From: Chitinophaga caseinilytica
GTDB taxonomy: Bacteria > Bacteroidota > Bacteroidia > Chitinophagales > Chitinophagaceae
Length of the DNA: 64,000 nucleotides
Reading direction: 5' to 3'
Assembly (NCBI RefSeq): GCF_038396765.1
Contig: NZ_CP150096.1
Location: forward strand, 3,641,001 to 3,705,000
A model generated the notes under the pieces. It made no database searches. It was not told the origin of the DNA and worked only from the letters and a program-made list of their open reading frames with translations. The position numbers and the translations under genes are program-made. Positions within the stretch are counted from its first letter, which is position 1. Each line of letters opens with the position of its first letter. This document shows positions 35,101-42,386 of the stretch, piece after piece.

Positions 35101-35911
35101 GATCCATTCCAAAAGCTACCAGGCCTACGACGCGAACGGCAAGCCCATCGCACACCCGAACAATGGGAAAACGGTGCTGGCCTGGCGGTCAGACGCCCGC
35201 GCGGCCTTCCCGCAACGGAGCAACGAATGGATGGACGTGGGCGATATCAACCCCGATTTCCGTTCCAGCTTCGACAATACATTCCGTTACAAGAATTTCT
35301 CCCTGAACGTATTGTTCGACGCCAAGATCGGCGGCGATATGGTGATGCACTCCATGCGCTACGGCACGCACACCGGTATCTTCAAATCCTCGCTGCAGGG
35401 CCGCGACGCGCAACATGGCGGCATTTCATGGACGAGCAAATATCCCAACGACCTGGGCACGTACGACGATGGCATCATCCCCGACGGGGTGTTCGACAAC
35501 GGCCAGACGATCGAGCAGCCCAACGGTACGCAGGTAGATGTTTCCGGTATGACGTTCCGTGAAGCGTATGATAAAGGGTACGTGGAGCCCACGCACCTTC
35601 CGCAATACAGCTACCGCTACGGTTCGTTCTCCACCGCGGTGGGCGATTACTGGGTCGTGGAAAACTCCTGGATCGCGCTGCGGCAGATCGCGCTGAATTA
35701 CACGCTGCCCGCCAGCTTCGCCGAACGGCTGCACCTGAACAACCTGCAGGTGAGCATCATCGGCCGCGATCTCGGTTACCTGTATAATACGCTTCCGAAC
35801 AATTTCAACCCGGCGGCCAACAACTCCAACAGAACGAGCGTGAACAAGGAAGAAGGCTTTGTGCCGCCCATGACAAGGAATTTCGTGTTCACCATCCGTG
35901 CCGGATTCTAG
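32198..35911 (+). CDS. SusC/RagA family TonB-linked outer membrane protein with STN domain
   Basis: The 1237-residue product starts at ATG 32198, with a signal peptide ending near AVAGAQG. It has an STN domain (ISLTVANKELKNVLGKIEEAA, about residues 38-110), then a carboxypeptidase-like regulatory domain (VTGRVKAADGSSVPGVTVTVKGTSKGAVTNADGFFEI). The TonB box/plug follows (LSEVVVTALGQRKEKRALGYSVSEV, with VVDGVIVENDAF and SVLKGSAAAALYGTRAINGVVLITTKKG), then a 22-strand barrel ending MTRNFVFTIRAGF. It takes up large nutrients with SusD and TonB. The STN domain means it also signals to FecR. The nutrient cannot be read from sequence. Confidence 0.96.
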   Translation: MNTIRFMMRVALLKTLLCIFVTTAMAAVAGAQGVLDKKISLTVANKELKNVLGKIEEAASVKFAYATRTIPLTSIVSLSVRDTRLGDVLQSLLQPYNVNYEVVGNQIIIQQDGVKVVISRDALFKKVTGRVKAADGSSVPGVTVTVKGTSKGAVTNADGFFEIDAEEGAVLVFSAIGFAAQEIAVGSAGNYDVVLQESKRELSEVVVTALGQRKEKRALGYSVSEVKGADLAQTNEVNPINALQGKAPGINIDQGSGGLFGNSRILLRGNSTLSLNNQPIFVVDGVIVENDAFDGKGRDFGNDLKNLNMEEFESVSVLKGSAAAALYGTRAINGVVLITTKKGRTKKGWGVSVSQSLNIQDPYRGPDFQNEYGGGTVGAFFTDTRDPGYPNGTNWQTKVFPTNAANEPYIDPQKNRELENWGPKFANQRVRNYDGTWTEYKAVPNNYLDAFQTGVGYLTNVALDGATDKSSFRVSYSRNQAEGINFRNKMNKNAFTLRATHNLTSFISLDAGADYTNIQAENPPQLGLNNFIWIFPRNYDTKYWMQRSKYTSSLGGVPKVYDPNETNFVPGADYWFRIFENNYLQDEQMFRGRLAINATITNWLRLQLEGNFSNISIKNESKELGQGFDFKGEDNTSGGKYGLGLTQKRAWFMKWMGVVTKQLTKDLSLNGYVGGETQRYNNVYTLSETDGGLIFPGNYFLANSKKPQISTGGVRTRKTINSIYASADLAWKEQLYLQTTWRGDWSSALTYSDGTGFNFYNYPAVSLSWIFSETFKLPEFISFGKLRGNVAWLGGDMDPFVLNPGFQLRGFSQANGNNIPMLAYILNSQGQSYMVDKSLKPRRKRALEAGVDVRFMKDRLGVDLTVYKDNTFNQGILIPAAAESGVNSQLINAGNIQNKGIEISLNATPVQTKNFNWNTTLTFTRNRNKIIELYGDREYYALDEEGLGSNDQIPYAKVGGAYGVIRTRIHSKSYQAYDANGKPIAHPNNGKTVLAWRSDARAAFPQRSNEWMDVGDINPDFRSSFDNTFRYKNFSLNVLFDAKIGGDMVMHSMRYGTHTGIFKSSLQGRDAQHGGISWTSKYPNDLGTYDDGIIPDGVFDNGQTIEQPNGTQVDVSGMTFREAYDKGYVEPTHLPQYSYRYGSFSTAVGDYWVVENSWIALRQIALNYTLPASFAERLHLNNLQVSIIGRDLGYLYNTLPNNFNPAANNSNRTSVNKEEGFVPPMTRNFVFTIRAGF

Positions 35912-35935
35912 TTGTTCACCCTTCAAACGAAACAC

Positions 35936-37615
35936 ATGAAAAAGTTAACGATCCTTTCCATCATATCGGCCGCCGCGCTTTTTTCCGCATCCTGCAAGAA
36001 GGATTTCGCGGACATCAACACCGATCCCAGCGTTGTGACCACGCCCGATGTGGCCGCGCTCTTCGCCTATTCCTGCGAGAGCGTGGAAAATTACCAGGGT
36101 ACGGAATGGGTGTGGGAAAACCTGGAGCAGCTGCTGCGCTTCACCCAGCACCTTACCACAGACCCTTACGAACTGTCCAACAACGTCAACAGCCGCTACC
36201 GCGTGCTGTATAACAACGTGCTGCCCAACCTCGTGGAAATCCGCCGCTACACCAGCGGTCTGCCCGACAGGGACCGGTACCGCAACGTCCGCGCGGCCAC
36301 CTACGTGCTGGGTATCCTTCAGGCGCTGAAAACGACGGACATGAACGGTTCCCTGCCGTATACCCAGGCCATGCAGGCGCGTTATACCGGCGAGCTTCGT
36401 CCGGCGTACGACAACCAGAAAGCCCTGTTCGACACCTGGCTCCAGGAGCTCTCCCTCGCCATCGACACCCTCGGCCAGCCCGGCGGCAACCAGATCGGGT
36501 TCGGGCAGTCGGACCTGTATTACGCCAATAACTGGCAGCATTGGGCCAAGCTCGCCAACTCGCTGAAGCTCCGCATCGCCGTGCGGTACGAAAAGGCCGA
36601 CGTCAACGTCACCAAACGCGTGTTCCGCGAAGTGATGACCAGCGCCGCAGGGCCCATCGATACGGACGAGTCGCAGTTCAAATACGACCGCCCCACATGG
36701 AACCCCATCGGCAACGATATCGATTACCGCAGCCCGCGCTTCGGCACCTCGTCTATCATCAACTTCCTCAAATCCACCAACGATCCGCGTTTGCCCATTT
36801 ATTTCACGCCGAACGACCTGGTAGGGAGCTTTAAGGACACGCTGACCAAATACAGCAAAACGTTGCCCGCGTTTATTGACGTGAACGACCCGATGGTCCG
36901 CTGGCAGGGCGGGCCCGCAGACTGGACCACCGACCCCGTGAAAGCCACCTGGTACAAATCCACCTTCGATGCCGGCGGCAATAACAAATGGCGGCTCATC
37001 GGTTTCATCAACAAGAAATTCTTCGCGCCGCGATACGGAAGTAATACCACAGGCCGCCTGCTCGATTATATGGTGACCCGCGCCGAAACGAGTTTCTACA
37101 TCGCTGAACTGATCCAGAAAGGCCATGGGACGGGTTTTGACACGAAAGGTTCTGCGGAAGACTGGTACAAGCGCGGCGTGGAATCGTCGCTCCGCACCAT
37201 GAACGCCATCGCAGTGGCCGCGGAAAGCACCACGGGGCTTTCGGGCGACGGGAACGCGCAGGTGGCCGCCTATCTCAATCATCCCAACGTGAAATTCAAC
37301 GGGGTAAACGATCTGGAACGGATTTACATCCAGGAGTACCTGAATTTCTACCGCCTCGCCAACGAAGCGTTCACGTTCTGCCGCCGCACCGGGTATCCGA
37401 AAAACAATTCGGCCTTTTACCCCCGCAACGCCTGGAACGAGCCAATTCCGCGCCGTTACGCGCTGGATGAGCCCGCCCTCGGCACGAACAACGAAAACTG
37501 GCTGAAAGCGCAGCAGGAACAGGGCTTCACGCCCAACGACCGGACTGCTACCACGCTGGCGGCGCAACGCCTCTGGTTCGATAAGAACAGTCCGGCCTTT
37601 GGCCAGGGGAATTAA
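35936..37615 (+). CDS. SusD/RagB family nutrient-binding outer membrane lipoprotein (SusD-like_2)
   Basis: The 559-residue product, start at 35936, is a lipoprotein (MKKLTILSIISAAALFSASC, lipobox SASC). It has the SusD-like_2 pattern: CKKDFADINTDPSVVTTPD, LRFTQHLTTDPYELSNNVNSRYRVLYNNVLPNLVEI, and YVLGILQALKTTDMNGSLPYTQAM, with TPR-like helices. The C-terminal part (YPKNNSAFYPRNAWNEPIPRRYALDEPALG) matches too. It binds glycan or peptide at the surface and caps the SusC pore. It is 24 bases after susC and ends in a terminator. No glycoside hydrolase follows, so the ligand is unknown. Confidence 0.94.
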   Translation: MKKLTILSIISAAALFSASCKKDFADINTDPSVVTTPDVAALFAYSCESVENYQGTEWVWENLEQLLRFTQHLTTDPYELSNNVNSRYRVLYNNVLPNLVEIRRYTSGLPDRDRYRNVRAATYVLGILQALKTTDMNGSLPYTQAMQARYTGELRPAYDNQKALFDTWLQELSLAIDTLGQPGGNQIGFGQSDLYYANNWQHWAKLANSLKLRIAVRYEKADVNVTKRVFREVMTSAAGPIDTDESQFKYDRPTWNPIGNDIDYRSPRFGTSSIINFLKSTNDPRLPIYFTPNDLVGSFKDTLTKYSKTLPAFIDVNDPMVRWQGGPADWTTDPVKATWYKSTFDAGGNNKWRLIGFINKKFFAPRYGSNTTGRLLDYMVTRAETSFYIAELIQKGHGTGFDTKGSAEDWYKRGVESSLRTMNAIAVAAESTTGLSGDGNAQVAAYLNHPNVKFNGVNDLERIYIQEYLNFYRLANEAFTFCRRTGYPKNNSAFYPRNAWNEPIPRRYALDEPALGTNNENWLKAQQEQGFTPNDRTATTLAAQRLWFDKNSPAFGQGN

Positions 37616-37658
37616 TTCCGCCTTGTTTATTGTTGATATATACTCAATTCCAGAGACA

Positions 37659-37690
37659 GCCGTCCCTCTTCCGGGGGACGGCCTTTTTTT
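37659..37690 (+). terminator. Rho-independent terminator of the susCD locus
   Basis: GCCGTCCC (37659-37666) pairs with GGGACGGC (37675-37682), followed by seven T. Confidence 0.9.
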
Positions 37691-37714
37691 AACCCATGGC
37701 CTTCTTTTTGTGTT

Positions 37715-38686
37715 ATGGGCAGTATGGAAAAACCCTTCATCATCCGGCACGGCTGGGAATTGCTCAAATGCGCCGGGAACGATTTTATGGAAGATAAAGT
37801 ATTGAAACTGAGCGCCTCGCTGGCGTATTCCACCGTATTTTCCATTGCCCCGATGTTGATCATCATCCTGTTTTTCAGTGATATTTTCCTGGGACGGGAG
37901 GCGCTGGAAGGCAATCTCTACGGCCAGTTGCGCGATCTGGTGGGCGCTTCGGCGGCTTCGCAGATACAGGACGTGGTGGCCAATTCCTACCTTTCGCCGG
38001 ACGTAGGCTGGTCTACCATCATCGGCTTCGCGACGCTGATCGTAGGCGCCACCGGCGTTTTCACGGAAATCCAGGACTCGATCAACCTCATCTGGCGCTT
38101 GAAAACCAAGCCGCGGAAAGGGCGTGGACTGTTGAAAATCCTCCTCACACGGTTGCTTTCCTTCTCACTGGTGGCCAGCCTGGGATTTGTGCTGGTAGTG
38201 TCGCTCGTGTTGCATGGCCTCATCGAGGTGCTGATGGATCGGCTCACCACACTTTTCCCCGACGTAACGGTTGTGGCCGTATACATTGTCAACCTACTAT
38301 TCACTTTCATCGTGATTTCCGCGCTTTTTGCGGTTATTTTCAAGGTTTTGCCGGATGCGAAGGTGAAATGGCGGCATGTGTGGGTGGGCGCGATGGTGAC
38401 GGCATTGCTGTTTATGATCGGGAAAAGCGGCATCGGGCTGTACCTGGGCTCCAGCAAGATCGGGACTACGTATGGCGCCGCGGGGTCGCTGGTGATTTTG
38501 CTGATTTGGGTGTACTATTCTTCCGCGATCCTGTATTTCGGGGCGGAATTCACCCGGCAATACGTGCAAAAGAAGGGCGAACGGATCTTCCCGAACGATT
38601 ATGCGGTGTGGGTGGAACAGGTGGAAATGGAAACCAAAGGCCAGATGATCGAAAAGAAAGGTACGGAAACCATCACACCACCCTGA
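37715..38686 (+). CDS. YihY/BrkB family integral membrane protein
   Basis: The 323-residue protein starts ELLKCAGNDFMEDKVLKLSASLAYSTVFSIAPMLIIILFF, the standard opening of the YihY/virulence factor BrkB family. It has about six membrane segments, for example STIIGFATLIVGATGVF, LLSFSLVASLGFVLVVSLVL, LFTFIVISALFAVIF and GSLVILLIWVYYSSAILYFGAEF. TYGAAGSLVILLIWVYYSSA is the most conserved stretch of the family. Function is unknown despite the old ribonuclease BN label. The C-terminus overlaps the convergent DeoR gene by 14 bases. Confidence 0.92.
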   Translation: MGSMEKPFIIRHGWELLKCAGNDFMEDKVLKLSASLAYSTVFSIAPMLIIILFFSDIFLGREALEGNLYGQLRDLVGASAASQIQDVVANSYLSPDVGWSTIIGFATLIVGATGVFTEIQDSINLIWRLKTKPRKGRGLLKILLTRLLSFSLVASLGFVLVVSLVLHGLIEVLMDRLTTLFPDVTVVAVYIVNLLFTFIVISALFAVIFKVLPDAKVKWRHVWVGAMVTALLFMIGKSGIGLYLGSSKIGTTYGAAGSLVILLIWVYYSSAILYFGAEFTRQYVQKKGERIFPNDYAVWVEQVEMETKGQMIEKKGTETITPP

Positions 38687-39419
38687 TGCCCTGCTCCCGG
38701 TAAGCTTCCAGGAATTCAAGTTCGGCATTGTCAGTAATAATGGTATCCAGGTCGGTGATGTTGCAAACTTTATACGGTTCCGCCGTGCCCATTTTGTCGC
38801 CGGTAGCCAGCGCCACCACATGGCTGGCGCACTCTACCATCGTGGTTTTCACTTCCGCCTCTTCCATGTTCATGCCCGTTACGCCGAGGATGGGGTGGAG
38901 GCTGCAAACACCGAGGAAACAAAGGTCGGCCCGGACGCGGCGCAGCATGCGCATGGTTTCCTGTCCGCCTGCTGTCTGCGCGTTTTTATTGACCCGCCCG
39001 CCGGTTAAAATGACCTGCGTTTTGGGATGCTCGATCAGTTGCGCCGCGATGGGAACGCTGTTGGTGATGACGGTCAATTGCAGTTCCGGCGGGAATATCT
39101 TGACGAGCGAGAGGGTAGACGTGCCGCCGTCGAGGATGACGGTTTGCCCGTTGTGCAGGAGGGCCAGGGCTTTTTGGGCCATGAGCAGCTTGTCGTCTGA
39201 ATGGAAAAGCGTCCGCTCCTTGAAAGAATAGGGATTAGGCGAATGGGGAATCGCACCGCCCCGCACCTTGATGAGCAGCCCGCTCTGGGCGAGGGACTCC
39301 AGGTCGCGGCGGACCGTATCCTCCGACACCTGCAAATCCGTGCTCAGCTCAGTTTGCAGCACTTTCCGGTCGGCTTTGAGCTTTTTCAGGATGTAATCCA
39401 GCCTTTCTTCTTTCAACAT
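38673..39419 (-). CDS. DeoR family transcriptional regulator
   Basis: The 248-residue product has an N-terminal winged helix (LKKLKADRKVLQTELSTDLQVSEDTVRRDLESLAQSGLLIKVRGGAI, about residues 12-58), the family signature. A DeoR C-terminal sugar-phosphate sensor domain follows (TVILDGGTSTLSLVKIFP, VILTGGRVNKNAQTAGGQETMRML, GVTGMNMEEAEVKTTMVECASHVVALATGDKMG). It is divergent from a deoxyribonucleotidase, 95 bases apart, with direct repeats in the gap. It probably represses itself and that gene. The effector would be a sugar phosphate such as deoxyribose phosphate, which is inference. Confidence 0.92.
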   Translation of the reverse strand: MLKEERLDYILKKLKADRKVLQTELSTDLQVSEDTVRRDLESLAQSGLLIKVRGGAIPHSPNPYSFKERTLFHSDDKLLMAQKALALLHNGQTVILDGGTSTLSLVKIFPPELQLTVITNSVPIAAQLIEHPKTQVILTGGRVNKNAQTAGGQETMRMLRRVRADLCFLGVCSLHPILGVTGMNMEEAEVKTTMVECASHVVALATGDKMGTAEPYKVCNITDLDTIITDNAELEFLEAYREQGIRVV

Positions 39420-39430
39420 ATTCCTGCGGT

Positions 39431-39510
39431 TTTATGCGAATTTATGCGATAAATAGCAATAATTGGATTTTTAGTTTGATGAAAGTTGCATAATTTTGCA
39501 TTAAATAGCA
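39431..39510. promoter_or_regulatory. Direct-repeat operator candidate for DeoR
   Basis: TTTATGCGA occurs at 39431-39439 and again at 39441-39449, exactly 10 bases apart. TAAATAGCA occurs at 39450-39458 and again at 39502-39510. The spacing puts the first repeats on one face of DNA. Confidence 0.45.
39491..39498 (+). promoter_or_regulatory. Candidate -7 element for the deoxyribonucleotidase gene
   Basis: TAATTTTG matches TAnnTTTG and lies 16 bases before the ATG at 39515, between the two TAAATAGCA repeats, so DeoR could block it. Confidence 0.5.
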
Positions 39511-39514
39511 GAAT

Positions 39515-40072
39515 ATGGCAAAGAAACGTATCGCAATCGACATGGATGGAGTAATGGCGGACCTGAACCAGCATTATTGCGACTGGTACTTCGAGCGCAC
39601 GGGCGAGCGGGTAACCAAGGAGCAGCTGAACGGGGTGCCGGAAACGACGGGTTTCCCGCAGGAAGGGATTGTGCATCATTTCCTCCATACCCCCGGTTTT
39701 TTCCGCACGGCGCCCGTTATGGAAGGCAGCCAGCGCGTGATCCTGGAATTGATGGAACATTACGAAGTGTTCATCGTTTCGGCGGCGGTGGAATTCCCGC
39801 AGTCGCTCGTAGAGAAGATCGACTGGCTGAAAGAACATTTCCCCTTCATCAGCTGGAAAAACGTCGTATTCTGCGGCCTTAAGACCATCGTGAAAGCCGA
39901 TTACATGATCGACGATTACGATAAAAACCTCCGCTACTTCGAAGGCGAGCGCCTCCTTTTTACCGCTCCCCACAACGTCAATTACCAGGACTACAAGCGC
40001 TACGATACCTGGGCCGAAGTGGCGAAGTTTTTCGCTGCGGAACGCGCGCCCGTAGCCCAACAACTCGCTTAA
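39515..40072 (+). CDS. 5'(3')-deoxyribonucleotidase (NT5C type, HAD family)
   Basis: The 185-residue protein begins KKRIAIDMDGVMADL with the HAD nucleophile D9 and acid/base D11 in DMDGV. VFIVSAAVEF gives the motif II Ser, and CGLKTIVKADYMIDDYDKNLRYF gives the motif III Lys and the motif IV Asp pair. This is the NT5C family, which dephosphorylates deoxynucleoside monophosphates and so controls dNTP pools. It is divergent from a DeoR regulator, which may link it to deoxynucleoside breakdown. A terminator follows. Confidence 0.92.
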   Translation: MAKKRIAIDMDGVMADLNQHYCDWYFERTGERVTKEQLNGVPETTGFPQEGIVHHFLHTPGFFRTAPVMEGSQRVILELMEHYEVFIVSAAVEFPQSLVEKIDWLKEHFPFISWKNVVFCGLKTIVKADYMIDDYDKNLRYFEGERLLFTAPHNVNYQDYKRYDTWAEVAKFFAAERAPVAQQLA

Positions 40073-40110
40073 ATAGAATGGACATATACCCGAAAAGGGT
40101 AAGGAAGTGG

Positions 40111-40141
40111 AGCCGGCAAATCATTGCCGGCTATTTTTTTT
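40111..40141 (+). terminator. Rho-independent terminator of the deoxyribonucleotidase gene
   Basis: AGCCGGCAA (40111-40119) pairs with TTGCCGGCT (40124-40132), followed by a T run of eight. Confidence 0.9.
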
Positions 40142-40574
40142 GAATGATGGGCCTGGTTTTAACTTTCTTATAACATTTCAATTTCTAATTTGCCGCATTG
40201 TCAAAAATTTAATCCTGCATGGCAATTCCAATGGGATTGTTCCGGGACCGACAGATTTTCTACATGAACTTGTCTCTGACACATTCAATTTCATTTAGTA
40301 TGACAAACGAAATTAAGACCAGCGATTCACTACAAAGCAAGTTACACGACGCAACCGGGACAAGCCATTCGCAAACAGCCAGCCCGCTTATTTTTCCCGC
40401 TTTTCCACTTAAGACGCATACACCTTTTTTCATTTCCCAATATTCGCCGCCCACAGGTAAGCTAACCTGATACGGGGCATCACGCCGTTTATGGCGATTG
40501 TGCCGTTCCCGCCCGCCGGGGAACGGGTGATATTGTCTATTGTCAACCATTATTTAATAGTTACTTGTTTTTCT
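40142..40574. other. 433-base region before the NEW3/ABC operon, no convincing gene
   Basis: It is AT-rich at first and then has structured segments. Two short plus-strand frames are present but have no coding character. GGCATCACGCC at about 40475 can pair with GGCGATTGTGCC downstream, and GTTCCC/GGGAAC forms a second hairpin just after. This could be a structured 5' leader of the operon. I recognise no known riboswitch. Confidence 0.35.
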
Positions 40575-41420
40575 ATGTCAGCGCAACTTCTTCTGAGGGC
40601 CCGTTGCATGGCCCTGCTTGGTTTTTCGGTCCTGATGGCCGCTTTCACTGTTAAAGTCCGTGCGCAAACGGGCAAGCCTAAAGGCAGAAACACGTTCACC
40701 GTCCGCCTCATGAACCTGGAATCTTCCGCGAAAGAGCCTTTCCGGTACAGTGCTACGTTGAGTAACGGCAGCGGCCGTACGCAGGTCTATGAGCTCGGCG
40801 CCATGGTGCCGGCTGGCTGGTCGGGCGTTTTCCGCGTAGACGGCAGCCAGGTGGCGGGCCTGCGGCTCGATTCGGGGCGTATCCAGGAAATTTCCGTAGA
40901 GATCACTGCCGCCCCCGCCGCAAAACCCGGTAAGTACAAAGTGCCGGTCGTGGCCGTTGGCGACAACGACACGCTCCGGCTGGAGCTGGAAGCCGTCGTG
41001 AAAGGGAGCTACGGCCTGGAGCTTTCAACGCCTACGGGCCGGCTGAGCGACGATATCACCGAAGGCTCGGGGAAACGCATCGAAATGACGGTGAAAAACA
41101 CCGGTACGCTGCCGCTCGAAGGCCTGGAGCTTTCTGCGCAGTCGCCTGTTAGTTGGAGCGCCACGTTTGAGCCTTCGAAGATCGAAAGGCTGGAGCCGGG
41201 ACAGACCAAAACCCTCATCGCTGTACTCACCGTGCCGGATAAAACCATCGCCGGCGATTATGTGACGAATTTCACGGCTAAGAACGATGCGGCCAACGCT
41301 ACCGCCACATTCCGGATGACGGTAAAAACCTCCCTGCTGTCGGGCTGGCTGGGCATCCTCGTAATCCTGCTGTCACTGGGCATCGTGTATTACCTGATTC
41401 GTAAATACGGAAGAAGATAA
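40575..41420 (+). CDS. NEW3-domain protein with C-terminal membrane anchor
   Basis: The start at 40575 gives a 281-residue protein with a signal peptide (MSAQLLLRARCMALLGFSVL..VRAQ). Two beta-sandwich regions follow; the second contains the NEW3 pattern (RIEMTVKNTGTLPLEGLELSAQSPVSWSATFEPSKIERLEPGQTKTLIAVLTVPDKTIAGDYVTNFTAKN, about residues 170-250). A C-terminal membrane helix (LLSGWLGILVILLSLGIVYYLIRKYG) ends it. It is 5 bases from the ABC ATPase gene. NEW3 proteins with ABC exporters are known in other bacteria. It probably works outside the membrane with the transporter. Confidence 0.88.
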   Translation: MSAQLLLRARCMALLGFSVLMAAFTVKVRAQTGKPKGRNTFTVRLMNLESSAKEPFRYSATLSNGSGRTQVYELGAMVPAGWSGVFRVDGSQVAGLRLDSGRIQEISVEITAAPAAKPGKYKVPVVAVGDNDTLRLELEAVVKGSYGLELSTPTGRLSDDITEGSGKRIEMTVKNTGTLPLEGLELSAQSPVSWSATFEPSKIERLEPGQTKTLIAVLTVPDKTIAGDYVTNFTAKNDAANATATFRMTVKTSLLSGWLGILVILLSLGIVYYLIRKYGRR

Positions 41421-41425
41421 GCGTT

Positions 41426-42385
41426 ATGGAACATCCTGTAATTGAGCTGGAGGGGCTGACGAAGTACTACGGCCGGCAGAAGGTAGTAGACGGCCTTACG
41501 CTGTCGATCGGGCGGGGGGAGATCTTCGGCCTGATCGGCCCGAACGGCGCCGGTAAAACCACTACCATCCTTATGATGCTGGGATTGTCTGAACCCTCGG
41601 CAGGCAAAGCCACGGTATGCGGGATCGATGCCACGCGCAACCCGGTCGCGGTGAAGCGAAAAGTCGGCTACATGCCCGATAGCGTTGGTTTTTACGATAA
41701 CCTCACGGCGCTGGAGAATCTGCAGCTCATCGGCCGCCTCAACGGGATCGCGGAGCAGGAGATCATTGGCCGGGCGCAGCAAACGATGGAGCTGGTAGGG
41801 CTGGCAGACGTGATGCACAAGAAAACCGGCGCCTATTCCCGCGGGATGAAGCAGCGGCTGGGCCTGGCAGACATTCTAGTGAGGGGGCCGGAGGTGATGA
41901 TCCTCGACGAGCCCACCCTCGGCATCGATCCCGGCGGCATCCAGGAGTTCCTCGACTTGGTGCGCCGTCTCAGCCGGCAGCAGGGGCTCACGGTACTGCT
42001 TTCCTCTCATCACCTGCATCACATGCAACAAGTGTGCGACCGCGTCGGCATTTTCGTGGAAGGCAAGCTTCGCATGGAAGGCGACATCGCTTCCATTTCC
42101 GGGAAGCTGTTTGGCCAGGAGCCTTGCCTGGTAACGGTTACCTCGCGGGAAAGCCTGACCGGTCAGACTTCCGTGGAGGCGGCGTTGCGGGATCTGGAGG
42201 GCATCCAGGATGTTACCGTTGAGGAACATTCGATCGGCATTTCCTGCAGCACTGAAATAACGCCAGAAATCGTGCAGCTGCTGGTGGGCCTGGGGATCGG
42301 CATCACCGGCGTGCAGCGGAAATCGTACGGGCTCGACGATATCTACGCGCGTTTTTTCGATAATCAATCAAATAAACATTCCTGA
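41426..42385 (+). CDS. ABC transporter ATP-binding protein
   Basis: The 319-residue protein has Walker A GPNGAGKT (residues 38-45), the Q-loop around VGYMPDSVGFYDNLTALEN, the signature YSRGMKQRLGLA (standard LSGGQ changed to YSRGM as in many exporters), Walker B VMILDEPTLGIDP, and the H-loop LLSSHHL. A C-terminal extension of about 80 residues (QTSVEAALRDLEGIQDVTVEEHS) is typical of CcmA-type exporters. It lies between the NEW3 gene (5 bases) and a permease gene (1 base), so the three form one transporter. Confidence 0.93.
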   Translation: MEHPVIELEGLTKYYGRQKVVDGLTLSIGRGEIFGLIGPNGAGKTTTILMMLGLSEPSAGKATVCGIDATRNPVAVKRKVGYMPDSVGFYDNLTALENLQLIGRLNGIAEQEIIGRAQQTMELVGLADVMHKKTGAYSRGMKQRLGLADILVRGPEVMILDEPTLGIDPGGIQEFLDLVRRLSRQQGLTVLLSSHHLHHMQQVCDRVGIFVEGKLRMEGDIASISGKLFGQEPCLVTVTSRESLTGQTSVEAALRDLEGIQDVTVEEHSIGISCSTEITPEIVQLLVGLGIGITGVQRKSYGLDDIYARFFDNQSNKHS

Positions 42386-42386
42386 T

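Noticed and set aside
35945..37750. Minus-strand 601-codon frame
   Set aside because: Complement of the SusD-like gene; residue makeup (rich in Val, Gly, His, Arg) is that of antisense translation.
40219..40470. Possible small gene of 83 codons before the NEW3 operon
   Set aside because: No ribosome site, no homology I recognise and low-complexity Ser/Thr/Pro composition; the region is better read as a leader.
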